Translations under genes and position numbers: made by a program
The notes under the pieces: generated by a model
The model's input: the letters and a program-made list of their open reading frames with translations, nothing else
Told to the model about the DNA's origin: nothing
The model's database searches: none
DNA from: Bacteroidales bacterium UBA7569
GTDB taxonomy: Bacteria > Bacteroidota > Bacteroidia > Bacteroidales > Paludibacteraceae
Assembly (NCBI GenBank): GCA_002477945.1
Contig: DLLF01000026.1
Coordinates: 12,781-76,780 of the forward strand
DNA: 64,000 nt
Direction of reading: 5' to 3'
In this document: piece after piece, positions 1-8,525 of the stretch
Layout: every line of letters starts with the position of its first letter
How positions within the stretch are numbered: the first letter of the stretch is position 1

Positions 1-1731
1 TACAAAATAGCAGGAGAGACACAATATATCTACGCACCACTGGCATTGCGCTTAGGTTTGTTCCCTATTAAAACAGAGTTGGAAAATCTCAGTTTCAAGT
101 ATGAACATCCTGAAGTCTATGCTGACATTGAGCAAAAATTGCAACAGATCAATGGAGAGCAAATGGAGTTCTTTGAGACCTTTGCAGCCCCCATTCGTGA
201 GAAATTGGAGAATATGGGGTATGAGTTCAACATCAGTGCGCGCATAAAATCTGTTTACTCCATCTGGAAGAAAATGCAGACAAAAAACATCCCCTTCGAA
301 GATGTTTATGACCTGTTGGCGGTACGCATTGTCTTCACTCCTAACACGACCATGAGTGAGAAAGATCAGTGCTGGATGATTTATTCTGCCCTTACGGAGA
401 TATACAAACCTCATCCTGAGCGCATCAGAGATTGGATTTCCACTCCCAAAGCCAACGGCTACGAAGCCCTGCACGTTACGGTTATGGGTCCTGACGGACA
501 ATGGGTTGAGGTACAGATTCGTACAGTGAGAATGCATGACATTGCAGAGAAAGGCTTGGCGGCACATTGGAAATACAAGTTGGGAGAATCTGACGAATCT
601 GAATTGGACAAATGGCTCAAAACGATTAAGGAACTGTTGCAGCATCCCGAACCCAATGCCATTGATTTCTTAGACACTTTCAAACTCAATCTTTTTGCCT
701 CAGAGATATTTGTTTTCACTCCGAAGGGAGAAATAAAGACGTTGCCGCAAGGTTCTACGGCTCTGGACTTTGCTTTTATGCTCCACACGGAGTTAGGTCT
801 GCATTGCATGGGGGCAAAAGTCAATCACAAGTTAGAGGCTCTCAGTTATACCTTGCAGGGAGGAGACCAAGTGGAGGTGATTACCTCCAACACGCAGCAT
901 CCGCAGGAAGAGTGGCTGCAATATGCCGTCACAGCAAAGGCGCAGACTGCCATCAAGAACTACTTCCGTCGGCTTCAGACGCAAGAAGCACAACAAGGTG
1001 AATTGCTTTTCAGACAAGCCCTTTCCAAATTGGCTCCTGATAGTCAATACAATACGGTCTTGCAGCAGATGATGAAGCATTATCACGTCCAGCAACCCGT
1101 ACAACTCATGCTGCAAATCAATAAGGGCATCATCGACCTCTCTGAGATGCCAAAAGTTCTTCAGCAGAAAAGCAAGTCCGGTTGGTTACGCTATTTTACC
1201 AAGTCTGGCAATGAAGAAGTTTCCTCTATAGAGAAAAAGAACGATAATCTTCACGATAGTGAAACCATCAAAAACAAGCAGCATCATATCATTCTCACAG
1301 AAGAAAACAGAGACACTGAATATCAATTGTCACCGTGTTGCAATCCCATACCGGGGGATGACGTGTTGGGTTATTTGGACGAGCGCGGAATGATTATGAT
1401 TCATAAACGCAATTGTCCATTGGCGGACAAACTCAAATCCAATTATGGAAACAACTTGTATTCTGCCACTTGGAACATGCACCATGAGCAAACTTTCTTG
1501 GAAACAATTGAGATACGTGGCATCGACAAAGTGGGTATGATCATTGAAATAGTACAAATCATATCCAATACGTTTAACCTGAACATACACGATATTCACT
1601 TTACTGCGGAAGGCGGTATCTTCAATGGCACGCTGCAATTGTTTGTACATGATACAGAGGAACTGCAAAAGGTTTGCAATACACTGCATAAGATACAGGA
1701 AATTAAATCTGTACAACGAATCGAACATTGA
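1..1731 (+). CDS. rel: RelA/SpoT-family (p)ppGpp synthetase/hydrolase, 5'-truncated by window edge
   Basis: Makes (and in full-length form probably hydrolyses) the stringent-response alarmone (p)ppGpp from GTP/GDP and ATP. The frame is open from base 1 (YKIAGETQYIYAPLALRLGL), so the gene starts upstream; an apparent TTG start at 46 is only the window-edge effect. Of 576 visible residues, the HD hydrolase domain is mostly missing. The synthetase core follows, with DVYDLLAVRIVF near residues 102-111 and GYEALHV near 153-159, where the family more often has YxSLH. Next come VQIRT and GLAAHWKYK, a TGS domain (about 233-295), a Cys-Cys/His region (SPCCNPIPGDD, later HKRNCPLA) and a C-terminal ACT domain. 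DUF1573 follows 24 bp later on the same strand. Family assignment is secure; RelA versus SpoT cannot be decided without the N-terminus. Confidence 0.95.
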   Translation, partial: YKIAGETQYIYAPLALRLGLFPIKTELENLSFKYEHPEVYADIEQKLQQINGEQMEFFETFAAPIREKLENMGYEFNISARIKSVYSIWKKMQTKNIPFEDVYDLLAVRIVFTPNTTMSEKDQCWMIYSALTEIYKPHPERIRDWISTPKANGYEALHVTVMGPDGQWVEVQIRTVRMHDIAEKGLAAHWKYKLGESDESELDKWLKTIKELLQHPEPNAIDFLDTFKLNLFASEIFVFTPKGEIKTLPQGSTALDFAFMLHTELGLHCMGAKVNHKLEALSYTLQGGDQVEVITSNTQHPQEEWLQYAVTAKAQTAIKNYFRRLQTQEAQQGELLFRQALSKLAPDSQYNTVLQQMMKHYHVQQPVQLMLQINKGIIDLSEMPKVLQQKSKSGWLRYFTKSGNEEVSSIEKKNDNLHDSETIKNKQHHIILTEENRDTEYQLSPCCNPIPGDDVLGYLDERGMIMIHKRNCPLADKLKSNYGNNLYSATWNMHHEQTFLETIEIRGIDKVGMIIEIVQIISNTFNLNIHDIHFTAEGGIFNGTLQLFVHDTEELQKVCNTLHKIQEIKSVQRIEH

Positions 1732-1755
1732 CTAACTTGAAAAATAAATAAGGTT

Positions 1756-2853
1756 ATGAAACGAACATTTTTTCTGAGTACACTGCTTTGCATGGCAGTT
1801 ACTATGATGGCACAACAGCCGGTCATCACATTCAGCAAAACGGAACACGACTTCGGGAAAATCAACGAGGAAGACGGACGCGTCAGTACCATTTTCGAAT
1901 TCAAAAACGAAGGTATGGAACCTTTGGTTCTCAGCAATGTACGTGCTTCCTGCGGTTGTACTACGCCTACATGGACAAAAACTCCTATCGAACCAGGGCA
2001 GACTGGGAATATAACCGTAACCTATAACCCTAACGGACGACCGGGTAAATTCAGCAAAACAATTACGGTCACGAGCAATGCCTCTACGCCTACTTCCAAA
2101 CTGCGTATCTTTGGTGAAGTCATACCCAAACAGGCAAAACCCGTCAATAAGTACACGGTTACTATGGGAGACTTGAGTCTGAAAACCACAACGATGAGTT
2201 TCGGAACAATTTTCAAAGGAAACAATGTTACACGTTCTCTGGAATATGCAAACCTTACTGATCACGAAGTAACGATAGAGATCTTGCAAAACGACCGCGA
2301 CCAGATGCTCACATCGGTTCTTTCTCTCAAAACGCTTAAGCCGAAAGAAGTCGGAACTCTCAACGTGAACTTCGATACCAATAAGTCCAAACTTTGGGGA
2401 CCCAACACTTTCTATCTCTATATAATGGTCAATGGCAAGCGCATCATTTCCGATGAGTACAAAATAACCCTCTCTGCGGATATTGAAGAGGACTTTGGCA
2501 AACTCTCAGTGGAAGAGAAACAGTCTGCACCTATCTTCGAGATGCAAGACCGCAACATCAATTTGGGTACAGTCAAAGCAGGCGGAAAACTCTCTCAAAA
2601 GATCTCATTCAAAAACGTGGGGGAACGTCCTTTGGAGATTCGTCATATCACCAACCATAACCCCGAGGTGATACGTGCCGCTGCATCTAAAACAACCGTC
2701 AAAGGTGGTAAAACAGGTACGTTCCTCATTGAGGTACTGCCCAATACGGAAGTCGTTAATCCGGGTACCTATCGCCGTCAAGTGGAGATCCTTACCAACG
2801 ATCCTAAAAACACAAGAGTACGTCTCACCATTGTTTGGTCTGTCGTAGAATAG
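1756..2853 (+). CDS. DUF1573 domain-containing exported protein
   Basis: 365 aa with a clear signal peptide (MKRTFFLSTLLCMAVTMMAQ), so exported, probably periplasmic or surface. Three Ig-like DUF1573 units can be seen, each opening with an FG or LG turn: EHDFGKINEEDG near 30, MSFGTIFKGN near 150, INLGTVKAGGK near 270. The first also carries the family's SCGCTTP motif. The molecular role of DUF1573 proteins is not established; they are common, often multi-copy, in Bacteroidota. It starts 24 bp after rel and ends in a hairpin plus T-run (2871-2917), so it is probably the last gene of that unit. Confidence 0.85.
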   Translation: MKRTFFLSTLLCMAVTMMAQQPVITFSKTEHDFGKINEEDGRVSTIFEFKNEGMEPLVLSNVRASCGCTTPTWTKTPIEPGQTGNITVTYNPNGRPGKFSKTITVTSNASTPTSKLRIFGEVIPKQAKPVNKYTVTMGDLSLKTTTMSFGTIFKGNNVTRSLEYANLTDHEVTIEILQNDRDQMLTSVLSLKTLKPKEVGTLNVNFDTNKSKLWGPNTFYLYIMVNGKRIISDEYKITLSADIEEDFGKLSVEEKQSAPIFEMQDRNINLGTVKAGGKLSQKISFKNVGERPLEIRHITNHNPEVIRAAASKTTVKGGKTGTFLIEVLPNTEVVNPGTYRRQVEILTNDPKNTRVRLTIVWSVVE

Positions 2854-2870
2854 TTCGCAACAACAAAAAA

Positions 2871-2917
2871 CGGAAGTTCGAGCGGGTTCTTGTAGAGCAC
2901 CTCAACTTCCGGTTTTT
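2871..2917 (+). terminator. Rho-independent-type terminator after DUF1573 gene
   Basis: CGGAAGTTCGAG (2871-2882) pairs with CTCAACTTCCG (2901-2911), with one bulge, and is followed by TTTTT. It separates the rel-DUF1573 unit from meaB. Confidence 0.75.
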
Positions 2918-2935
2918 ACTCTTATATCCGATCAC

Positions 2936-4039
2936 ATGGAACATCACCACCATCCCGAAAACGATGAACAGTACAAAGGATTGACTGTCAATGCAGGCGT
3001 TCAACAGATGCCGAGCATAAACCCTTATGCCACCTTCCGACGCCAAAAGCGCACGCTGCAAGCCGAAGACTATGTGCGTGGAATCCTGCAAGGCGATGTC
3101 TCCATCTTAGGTCAGGCTGTCACGCTCGTAGAGAGCAACCTGCCGGGTGATCAGGAGATTGCTCAAAAAGTGATTGAGGCATGCCTGCCTCACGCTGGAA
3201 ATGCCATTCGGGTGGGTATCACGGGTGTACCCGGGGCCGGTAAATCCACCTTCATCGAGGCATTGGGAACCGAACTTGTGGCTCGGGAAAAACGTTTGGC
3301 GGTATTGGCTATCGACCCAAGTTCCGAGCGTTCTAAAGGAAGTATCTTGGGCGATAAAACGCGCATGTCAGAATTGTCCACTTCGAAGAATGCATTCATT
3401 CGCCCTTCTCCCTCTGCGGGGTCATTGGGTGGCGTCGCACGTAAAACGAGGGAAACAATTGTCCTATGCGAAGCCGCTGGCTATGATACGATTCTCGTTG
3501 AAACAGTAGGTGTCGGGCAGTCCGAAACCGCAGCACATTCCATGGTGGACTTTTTCCTGCTCTTGCAGGTAACGGGTACCGGCGATGAACTGCAAGGAAT
3601 CAAAAGAGGTATCATGGAAATGGCTGACGGAATTGCTATCAACAAATGCGATGGAAACAACATTGAGAGAGCCATGGTGGCAAAAACACAATTCAAAAAC
3701 GCACTCATGCTCTTCCCGCCTACTGAATCAGGTTGGAAACCCACTGCCGTCACTTGTTCTTCGGTCGAAAAAACAGGTATTGATGAGGTTTGGAACATGG
3801 TGGAAGACTATATCGCCTATACTTTGAAAAGCGGTTATTTCCACTACAAACGCCAGCAACAGGCCAAGTATTGGATGTATGAAACTATCAATGCACAACT
3901 GTTAGGTAACTTCTATCAAAATGAAGAAATAGCGACTAAACTGAAAGAGGCAGAACAGCAAGTCCTATCTAATCATGTCAGTTCCTTTGTTGCAGCCCAT
4001 GATTTGCTGACGGAATATTTCCGCAAGAATCAATTGTAG
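2936..4039 (+). CDS. meaB: Methylmalonyl-CoA mutase-associated GTPase MeaB (ArgK family)
   Basis: 367 aa G3E-family GTPase that protects and reloads adenosylcobalamin in methylmalonyl-CoA mutase. The P-loop GVPGAGKST lies at about 97-105, with DPSSERSKGSILGDKTRM after it, ETVGVGQSE near 188 (switch region) and NKCDG near 237 (guanine specificity). The N-terminus is His-rich (MEHHHH) and variable; the conserved part begins near residue 40. No mutase subunit lies in the window, so the partner must be elsewhere. The gene stands alone between two hairpin terminators. Confidence 0.93.
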   Translation: MEHHHHPENDEQYKGLTVNAGVQQMPSINPYATFRRQKRTLQAEDYVRGILQGDVSILGQAVTLVESNLPGDQEIAQKVIEACLPHAGNAIRVGITGVPGAGKSTFIEALGTELVAREKRLAVLAIDPSSERSKGSILGDKTRMSELSTSKNAFIRPSPSAGSLGGVARKTRETIVLCEAAGYDTILVETVGVGQSETAAHSMVDFFLLLQVTGTGDELQGIKRGIMEMADGIAINKCDGNNIERAMVAKTQFKNALMLFPPTESGWKPTAVTCSSVEKTGIDEVWNMVEDYIAYTLKSGYFHYKRQQQAKYWMYETINAQLLGNFYQNEEIATKLKEAEQQVLSNHVSSFVAAHDLLTEYFRKNQL

Positions 4040-4060
4040 AACTATTATCACATCTTTGGT

Positions 4061-4104
4061 TATAGCCTTGTGACTTTCATCTCACGAGGCTGTAATTGTT
4101 TTTT
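4061..4104 (+). terminator. Terminator after meaB
   Basis: ATAGCCTTGTGA pairs with TCACGAGGCTGT (4062-4093) around a short loop; the following AATTGTTTTTT gives the U-run. Confidence 0.75.
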
Positions 4105-4340
4105 ACCCGGTCTCCCGTCTCTGCATAAAATAATATACACCCTCGTTGGCGAAATTAATTTGAACAATGAGTGTCAGCAGATTTGTTGCTTCCGGCATTG
4201 CATCGGATTTCAAATCATATAAGTATGCAATCATAAACGTTATCTTTTGCACACTCCAAACAAAGAGTGGAATAATTGAACCAAATTCCACAACATGGTT
4301 TGTATGTTGTTTTTCTGTATGTTGCCTGTTGAATTATGTT

Positions 4341-4370
4341 AGCCCCTCCTTTGGAGGGGTTGGGGAGGTA
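4341..4370 (+). repeat. Palindromic repeat, CCCCTCC-TTT-GGAGGGG type
   Basis: A perfect 7-bp stem (4343-4349 with 4353-4359) and TTT loop, followed by the tail TTGGGGAGGTA. The same stem plus TTGGGGAGGTC-like tail recurs at 34424-34486, in weaker form at 11295 and 20271, and inside two coding regions (52908-53023, 55081-55113). It lies just upstream of the 11-bp array in the meaB-lysozyme gap. Confidence 0.8.
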
Positions 4371-4384
4371 TGTACTCACTTCCT

Positions 4385-4428
4385 GCGACCCCTCATCGAG
4401 ACCTCAAGCACCCCTCAACGAGAGATGA
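4385..4428 (+). repeat. 11-bp direct-repeat array, site A
   Basis: Four units in perfect 11-bp register: GCGACCCCTCA, TCGAGACCTCA, AGCACCCCTCA, ACGAGAGATGA. It lies in the 635-bp gap between meaB and the lysozyme gene. The rest of the gap has no credible gene, but contains three 9-bp units at 4506-4532 (TTGACCCAT, TCGTCTAAT, CCGTCCCAT) and three more at 4560-4586 (TCGAACTTC, TCGAACAAC, TCGAACGTC). Confidence 0.85.
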
Positions 4429-4633
4429 AGAATAAACCATCTCACCTCCTAAAATCTCTCTATTAACTATAATGTCTATAGTAATCCCGCAAGGGGATTT
4501 CCTATTTGACCCATTCGTCTAATCCGTCCCATTCTCTTATAACCGAAAGTCTCACCTCCTCGAACTTCTCGAACAACTCGAACGTCTATTATAAGATGGA
4601 TTGGAAAGGCTTGATCCATAATCCGAATATACT

Positions 4634-4665
4634 CTTGCCGGCACGCAAAAAAACTTGTACCTTTG
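4634..4665 (+). promoter_or_regulatory. Bacteroides-type promoter for GH25 lysozyme
   Basis: -33 box CTTG (4634-4637), 20-base spacer, -7 box TACCTTTG (4658-4665). Transcription would begin only a few bases before the ATG at 4675. Confidence 0.75.
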
Positions 4666-4674
4666 TCTTTGGTT

Positions 4675-5574
4675 ATGACTAAGCAACACACACACAGGGA
4701 ACAGCCTGCTCATCGTAGTACACGGCGTCGTAAAAAGAAGCGGCAGTCTCTGGGAAAACGTGTTTTGCATATCTCCTTGGGAATACTGATAACCGTTGTT
4801 CTGCTTTGTATTCTCATGGTGGTGAGTATGTGGTATTATGGTTGGCTTCCTACACGCGAAGAACTTCCTGAGTTCAGGGAACGGCTTGGCAATATATTCT
4901 CGCAAAATCCAAATCGGCAATTACCGGATGCCGAAGTTATTGGTATAGACATCTCACACTATCAATCCTATATTGAATGGGACAAAGTGTGTCTCTACCT
5001 TGACAAACAACGCCGCTTGCATCGGGATAGTACGGTTGGAAGGCAACGGAGGGAACTCGACTTTGTCGTAGCAAAAGCAACACAAGGTACCAAGTGGCAG
5101 GACAATTTCTATGCACGCAACAAAGCCGGTGCTGCTAAACGTAACATCCTTTTTGGTGCTTACCACTTCTTTTCCCCAACCCTCCCTGCTACGAAACAAG
5201 CCGAAAACTACATACGCACGGCAAACCTGCAACGGGGCGATATGGTGCCCGTATTGGATGTGGAAGAATATGGATATGGGCTGCCTGAACCAGATTCCGT
5301 TCTCTGTTGGCTCAAGCAGGTGGAACGGTACTATGGCGCAAAACCTGTCATCTACACCAACGAGAATTGCTATCTCTCCTATTTCCTCAAACATCCGCCA
5401 CTGCTCCGATACCACTTCTGGATTGCACGATATGGAGGACTGCAACCCGACCGGATGCACCTGCTCTGGCAATTCACGGAGACGGGAATCGTGGCGGGAA
5501 TCAGCGGATATACAGACATCAACATACTGAGGGGTACTAAAGAAGACTTCTTGCAAAAATGCACAATACACTGA
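4675..5574 (+). CDS. Membrane-anchored GH25-family lysozyme (peptidoglycan muramidase)
   Basis: 299 aa from ATG 4675; a TTG at 4663 lies inside the -7 promoter box and cannot be the start. A basic N-terminus (RRRKKKRQ) is followed by one membrane segment (about 30-53, ISLGILITVVLLCILMVVSM), placing the domain in the periplasm. GH25 signatures: GIDISHYQ near 84, FVVAKATQGT, FGAYHFF, PVLDVEEYG (the DxE pair carries the catalytic acids), PVIYTNENCYLSYF, FWIARYG, LWQFTETG. It should hydrolyse the beta-1,4 bond between MurNAc and GlcNAc. Monocistronic or weakly linked to the nucleosidase-like gene 38 bp on. Confidence 0.92.
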   Translation: MTKQHTHREQPAHRSTRRRKKKRQSLGKRVLHISLGILITVVLLCILMVVSMWYYGWLPTREELPEFRERLGNIFSQNPNRQLPDAEVIGIDISHYQSYIEWDKVCLYLDKQRRLHRDSTVGRQRRELDFVVAKATQGTKWQDNFYARNKAGAAKRNILFGAYHFFSPTLPATKQAENYIRTANLQRGDMVPVLDVEEYGYGLPEPDSVLCWLKQVERYYGAKPVIYTNENCYLSYFLKHPPLLRYHFWIARYGGLQPDRMHLLWQFTETGIVAGISGYTDINILRGTKEDFLQKCTIH

Positions 5575-5612
5575 AACAATAACAACAAAAACACTCGTTA
5601 ATACACATATCT

Positions 5613-6044
5613 ATGAAGCAACTTATTGTAGTCGCAGAAAGCAAAGAAAAACGTATGGCGGAAGAGATGATGCCGGAAATTCCCGTCCTTGAATGTGGCG
5701 TAGGAGCCTTGAATATTATGCAAAGCCTGCGCGCTGTTCCGTTGGACACGGAAATCATAAACATCGGGTATGCCGGTTCCGCCGACTATCCCATTGGAAC
5801 AAAAGTGGAAATCGGAGAATGTCGGCTCTATCATCCTAATGTCAACTATCCTGAACCGGTTTTCCACCTGCAAGGCAACACGCGTTGTTTCACGAATACC
5901 GATTTCGTACTGCAAAGCAACGAAACAGATTGTGTCTTCGATATGGAATTGGCATTTATATGCGCAATGGGATTCAAGCAGGTACGCAGTATTAAAATAG
6001 TGAGCGACAACCTCTCGCTCCACCAATATCATCAGGTAAACTAA
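5613..6044 (+). CDS. Short nucleoside phosphorylase/nucleosidase-like protein
   Basis: 143 aa. The pattern fits the PNP/MTA-SAH nucleosidase fold: GVGALNIM near 29 (family G-V-G-x-x-N), IINIGYAGS near 49, CFTNTDFV near 92, VFDMELAFICA near 109 (position of the VEMExA ribose-binding motif) and IKIVSDNLS near 127 (position of the catalytic Asp). It is much shorter than the usual 200-250 aa, so loops are trimmed. Substrate unknown; 14 bp before the next gene, so probably co-transcribed. Confidence 0.65.
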   Translation: MKQLIVVAESKEKRMAEEMMPEIPVLECGVGALNIMQSLRAVPLDTEIINIGYAGSADYPIGTKVEIGECRLYHPNVNYPEPVFHLQGNTRCFTNTDFVLQSNETDCVFDMELAFICAMGFKQVRSIKIVSDNLSLHQYHQVN

Positions 6045-6058
6045 ATAACACAATAGCC

Positions 6059-8299
6059 ATGACACTAAGCAATAAACACAAATGGGACTTCCAGAACATT
6101 GGAGGAACATTACGCGTTAATATCCATTCAGGAGAAGATATTCGCCATTTGGCAGAGTTGGACCAAAAGATGTGGACGGTTCTTTCCTGCCCTGTCAGCG
6201 GTTTGGAGATCGATGGAAAAAGCCTTCAATACACCGATGCCGATGCCGACGGGAAGATTCATGTTAAGGATGTAATCACCACGGCTGGCTGGCTGTGCAA
6301 TGTATTGAAAGATCCGGAAACTCTGCTCCATAAGCAAGATGCACTGCCGTTGAGCAGTATCAACACTGGAACGGAAGAGGGAAAACACATTTTCCAATCC
6401 GCCAAACAGATTATCGAAAACCTCGGAAAGGAAGAAGAAAACTTGACTGTGCAAGACACGCAAGATGGTTTGGCTATCTTTGCCAAAACACGCTTCAATG
6501 GCGACGGAGTCATCACGGAAAACTCTACCGATGATTCCGTGTTAAGAAACACTATTGCTTCTATTCTGTCCGTTACGGGCGGGACTGCCGACCGTAGCGG
6601 TATGCAAGGTATCAATGCAGAGCAAATAAATGGATTCTATGCCGACCTGCAGGCTTACACCCGCTGGAAAGATTCTGCTGTAGAACTGCCGTTCGGCGAA
6701 CAAACCGATGCTGTTATGGCTGCCTACAAAGCATTGGACGCAAAAGTAAGGGATTTCTTTGTCCGTTGCAAACTGGCTGCATTCAGCACCAATAGTGCGG
6801 CTGCACTTGATGTTCAAGTGTCACGTATAGAAGCCATAAGCCGTGAAGACCTTACTTTGCAGACGGAAGAAATCGCCTCCTACCCCATCGCACGTATCTC
6901 TCCTGTTGCCGAAATCGACCTGACACTTCCCGTTAATCCTGCTTGGATACAACCGTTTGAGGTAATCCGTTCCGTTGCTTTCCCTGCTGAAGCGAAAGTC
7001 ATAACAGAAGCGGACTGGAACGCGGTGGGCGACAAACTGGCTCCGTATATCGCTTGGCTCAATGCAAAACAAGGAAGCAGCGTGGAACCGTTGGGAGAAG
7101 ATGTCATCAGAAAACTGCTGGAAGCCGACCGGCAAGCAGCCCTGCTTCAATTGGTTGAACAGGACGAAGCACTGAAAGAAGAGGCTGACAACATCAGTCA
7201 AGTGGACAAACTCCTGCATCTCTACCGAGACTTTGCAACTATCCTGCGCAACTTTGTCACCCTGCAAGACTTTTACTCTCACGATAAGGCCACATTGGCT
7301 GTCTTCCAAGCAGGTACATTGGTGATTGATCAAAGAGCCTGCCACCTTTGTATGCGTGTCGCTGATATGGCTAAACATAATACACAGGTTGCTGCAAGCG
7401 GAATGTATCTTATATATTGCGATTGCACCACGAAAAACCACCACGAAACATTGCATATCGTTGCCGCTATGACGGTCGGTGACACTGGTGACATTATGGT
7501 GGGAAAGAACGCTATTTTCTACGACCGCAACGGATTGGATTGGGATGCAGTCGTCACCAAGATAGTGGAAAACCCGATTAGTATCAGTCAGGCGTTTTGG
7601 TCGCCCTACCGTCGGTTGGGAAATTGGGTGGAAAACCTCATACAAAAGAATGCAGCCGACAAAGACAGCAAAATTATGGCAGATATGACCGGCAAACTGT
7701 CGGAAAAGGCGGTCGCTCCTGCTGAAGGAACAACAACCGCCGCTGCACAACCGTTCGACATAGCCAAGTTCGCTGGTATCTTTGCCGCCTTCGGCATGGC
7801 ATTGGGTATGATAGGCTCTGCCATCGCAAGTCTGGCAACCGGATTTAGCCACCTCGCATGGTGGAAGGATATTCTTGTAATCGTGGCTATCCTCCTCATC
7901 ATATCCGGACCGAGCATGATTATGGCATGGATGAAACTGCGTAAACGGAACATCGCACCTTTGCTTAATGCCAATGGGTGGGCTGTCAATGCGTCCTCCA
8001 CCATCAGTATTCCTTTTGGTGCTACACTGACGGATACTGCTAAGTTCCCCGTACTTAAACTGCAAGACCCCTATGCAAAGAAAGGATTGCCTGTTTGGAA
8101 ACGGGTGTGCATTTCGTTGGCGGCATCAGTTGTACTCATCATCGGTTTGTGGTTAGGCAACCTCCTGGCGTGGGCAAAACTGCCATCCCCTTTGTTCCAC
8201 AAAAACAAAGCGACTACAGAACAAGTAGTTACTATCGACACCCCTGTTTCTACCGATGAAACCGTTGTTATTGAGACTCCTGTCGAAGACGCAAAGTAA
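6059..8299 (+). CDS. Large membrane protein of unknown function with an EF-hand-like loop
   Basis: 746 aa, not recognised as a named family. Near the N-terminus residues 60-71 form a textbook EF-hand loop spacing (D60, D62, D64, G65, I67, D71). A degenerate second loop (FNGDGVI) lies near 146-152. A long, mostly helical soluble middle follows, containing CHLCMRVADM and CDCTTKN, which are possible metal or Fe-S cysteines. Three hydrophobic segments lie near 570-592, 600-622 and 690-712, then an acidic Thr/Val-rich tail. There is no signal peptide, so the N-terminal 560 residues are probably cytosolic. Follows the nucleosidase-like gene closely and ends before a strong hairpin. Confidence 0.8.
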   Translation: MTLSNKHKWDFQNIGGTLRVNIHSGEDIRHLAELDQKMWTVLSCPVSGLEIDGKSLQYTDADADGKIHVKDVITTAGWLCNVLKDPETLLHKQDALPLSSINTGTEEGKHIFQSAKQIIENLGKEEENLTVQDTQDGLAIFAKTRFNGDGVITENSTDDSVLRNTIASILSVTGGTADRSGMQGINAEQINGFYADLQAYTRWKDSAVELPFGEQTDAVMAAYKALDAKVRDFFVRCKLAAFSTNSAAALDVQVSRIEAISREDLTLQTEEIASYPIARISPVAEIDLTLPVNPAWIQPFEVIRSVAFPAEAKVITEADWNAVGDKLAPYIAWLNAKQGSSVEPLGEDVIRKLLEADRQAALLQLVEQDEALKEEADNISQVDKLLHLYRDFATILRNFVTLQDFYSHDKATLAVFQAGTLVIDQRACHLCMRVADMAKHNTQVAASGMYLIYCDCTTKNHHETLHIVAAMTVGDTGDIMVGKNAIFYDRNGLDWDAVVTKIVENPISISQAFWSPYRRLGNWVENLIQKNAADKDSKIMADMTGKLSEKAVAPAEGTTTAAAQPFDIAKFAGIFAAFGMALGMIGSAIASLATGFSHLAWWKDILVIVAILLIISGPSMIMAWMKLRKRNIAPLLNANGWAVNASSTISIPFGATLTDTAKFPVLKLQDPYAKKGLPVWKRVCISLAASVVLIIGLWLGNLLAWAKLPSPLFHKNKATTEQVVTIDTPVSTDETVVIETPVEDAK

Positions 8300-8362
8300 C
8301 CGCACCAAATACCCACTGGTCATTACATAGACGTCTTGTGTTACTGTGACTGACCACAAACG

Positions 8363-8399
8363 AGAGAGGGCCGACCCGTAAAGGTCAGCCCTCTCTTAT
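8363..8399 (+). terminator. Bidirectional hairpin terminator between convergent genes
   Basis: AGAGAGGGC-CGACC (8363-8376) pairs with GGTCA-GCCCTCTCT (8383-8396) with one mismatch; TTATT follows. It lies in the 226-bp gap between the EF-hand protein (+) and pheT (-). The rest of that gap shows nothing further. Confidence 0.75.
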
Positions 8400-8525
8400 T
8401 GCACACCATTTCAATTCGTTCTCAATCCGCTTCCGATTCGTTCTCGATTCAGGTTCAGTCCGCAATCCATTCAATCTCGTCCTTTGGTGCTTACATCACC
8501 GAATCGCTGCTATCGAACCATTCTG

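Noticed and set aside
6821..8065. 414-codon open frame on the minus strand
   Set aside because: It lies fully within the membrane protein gene on the plus strand, which has the coherent domains; the antisense product has no recognisable features.
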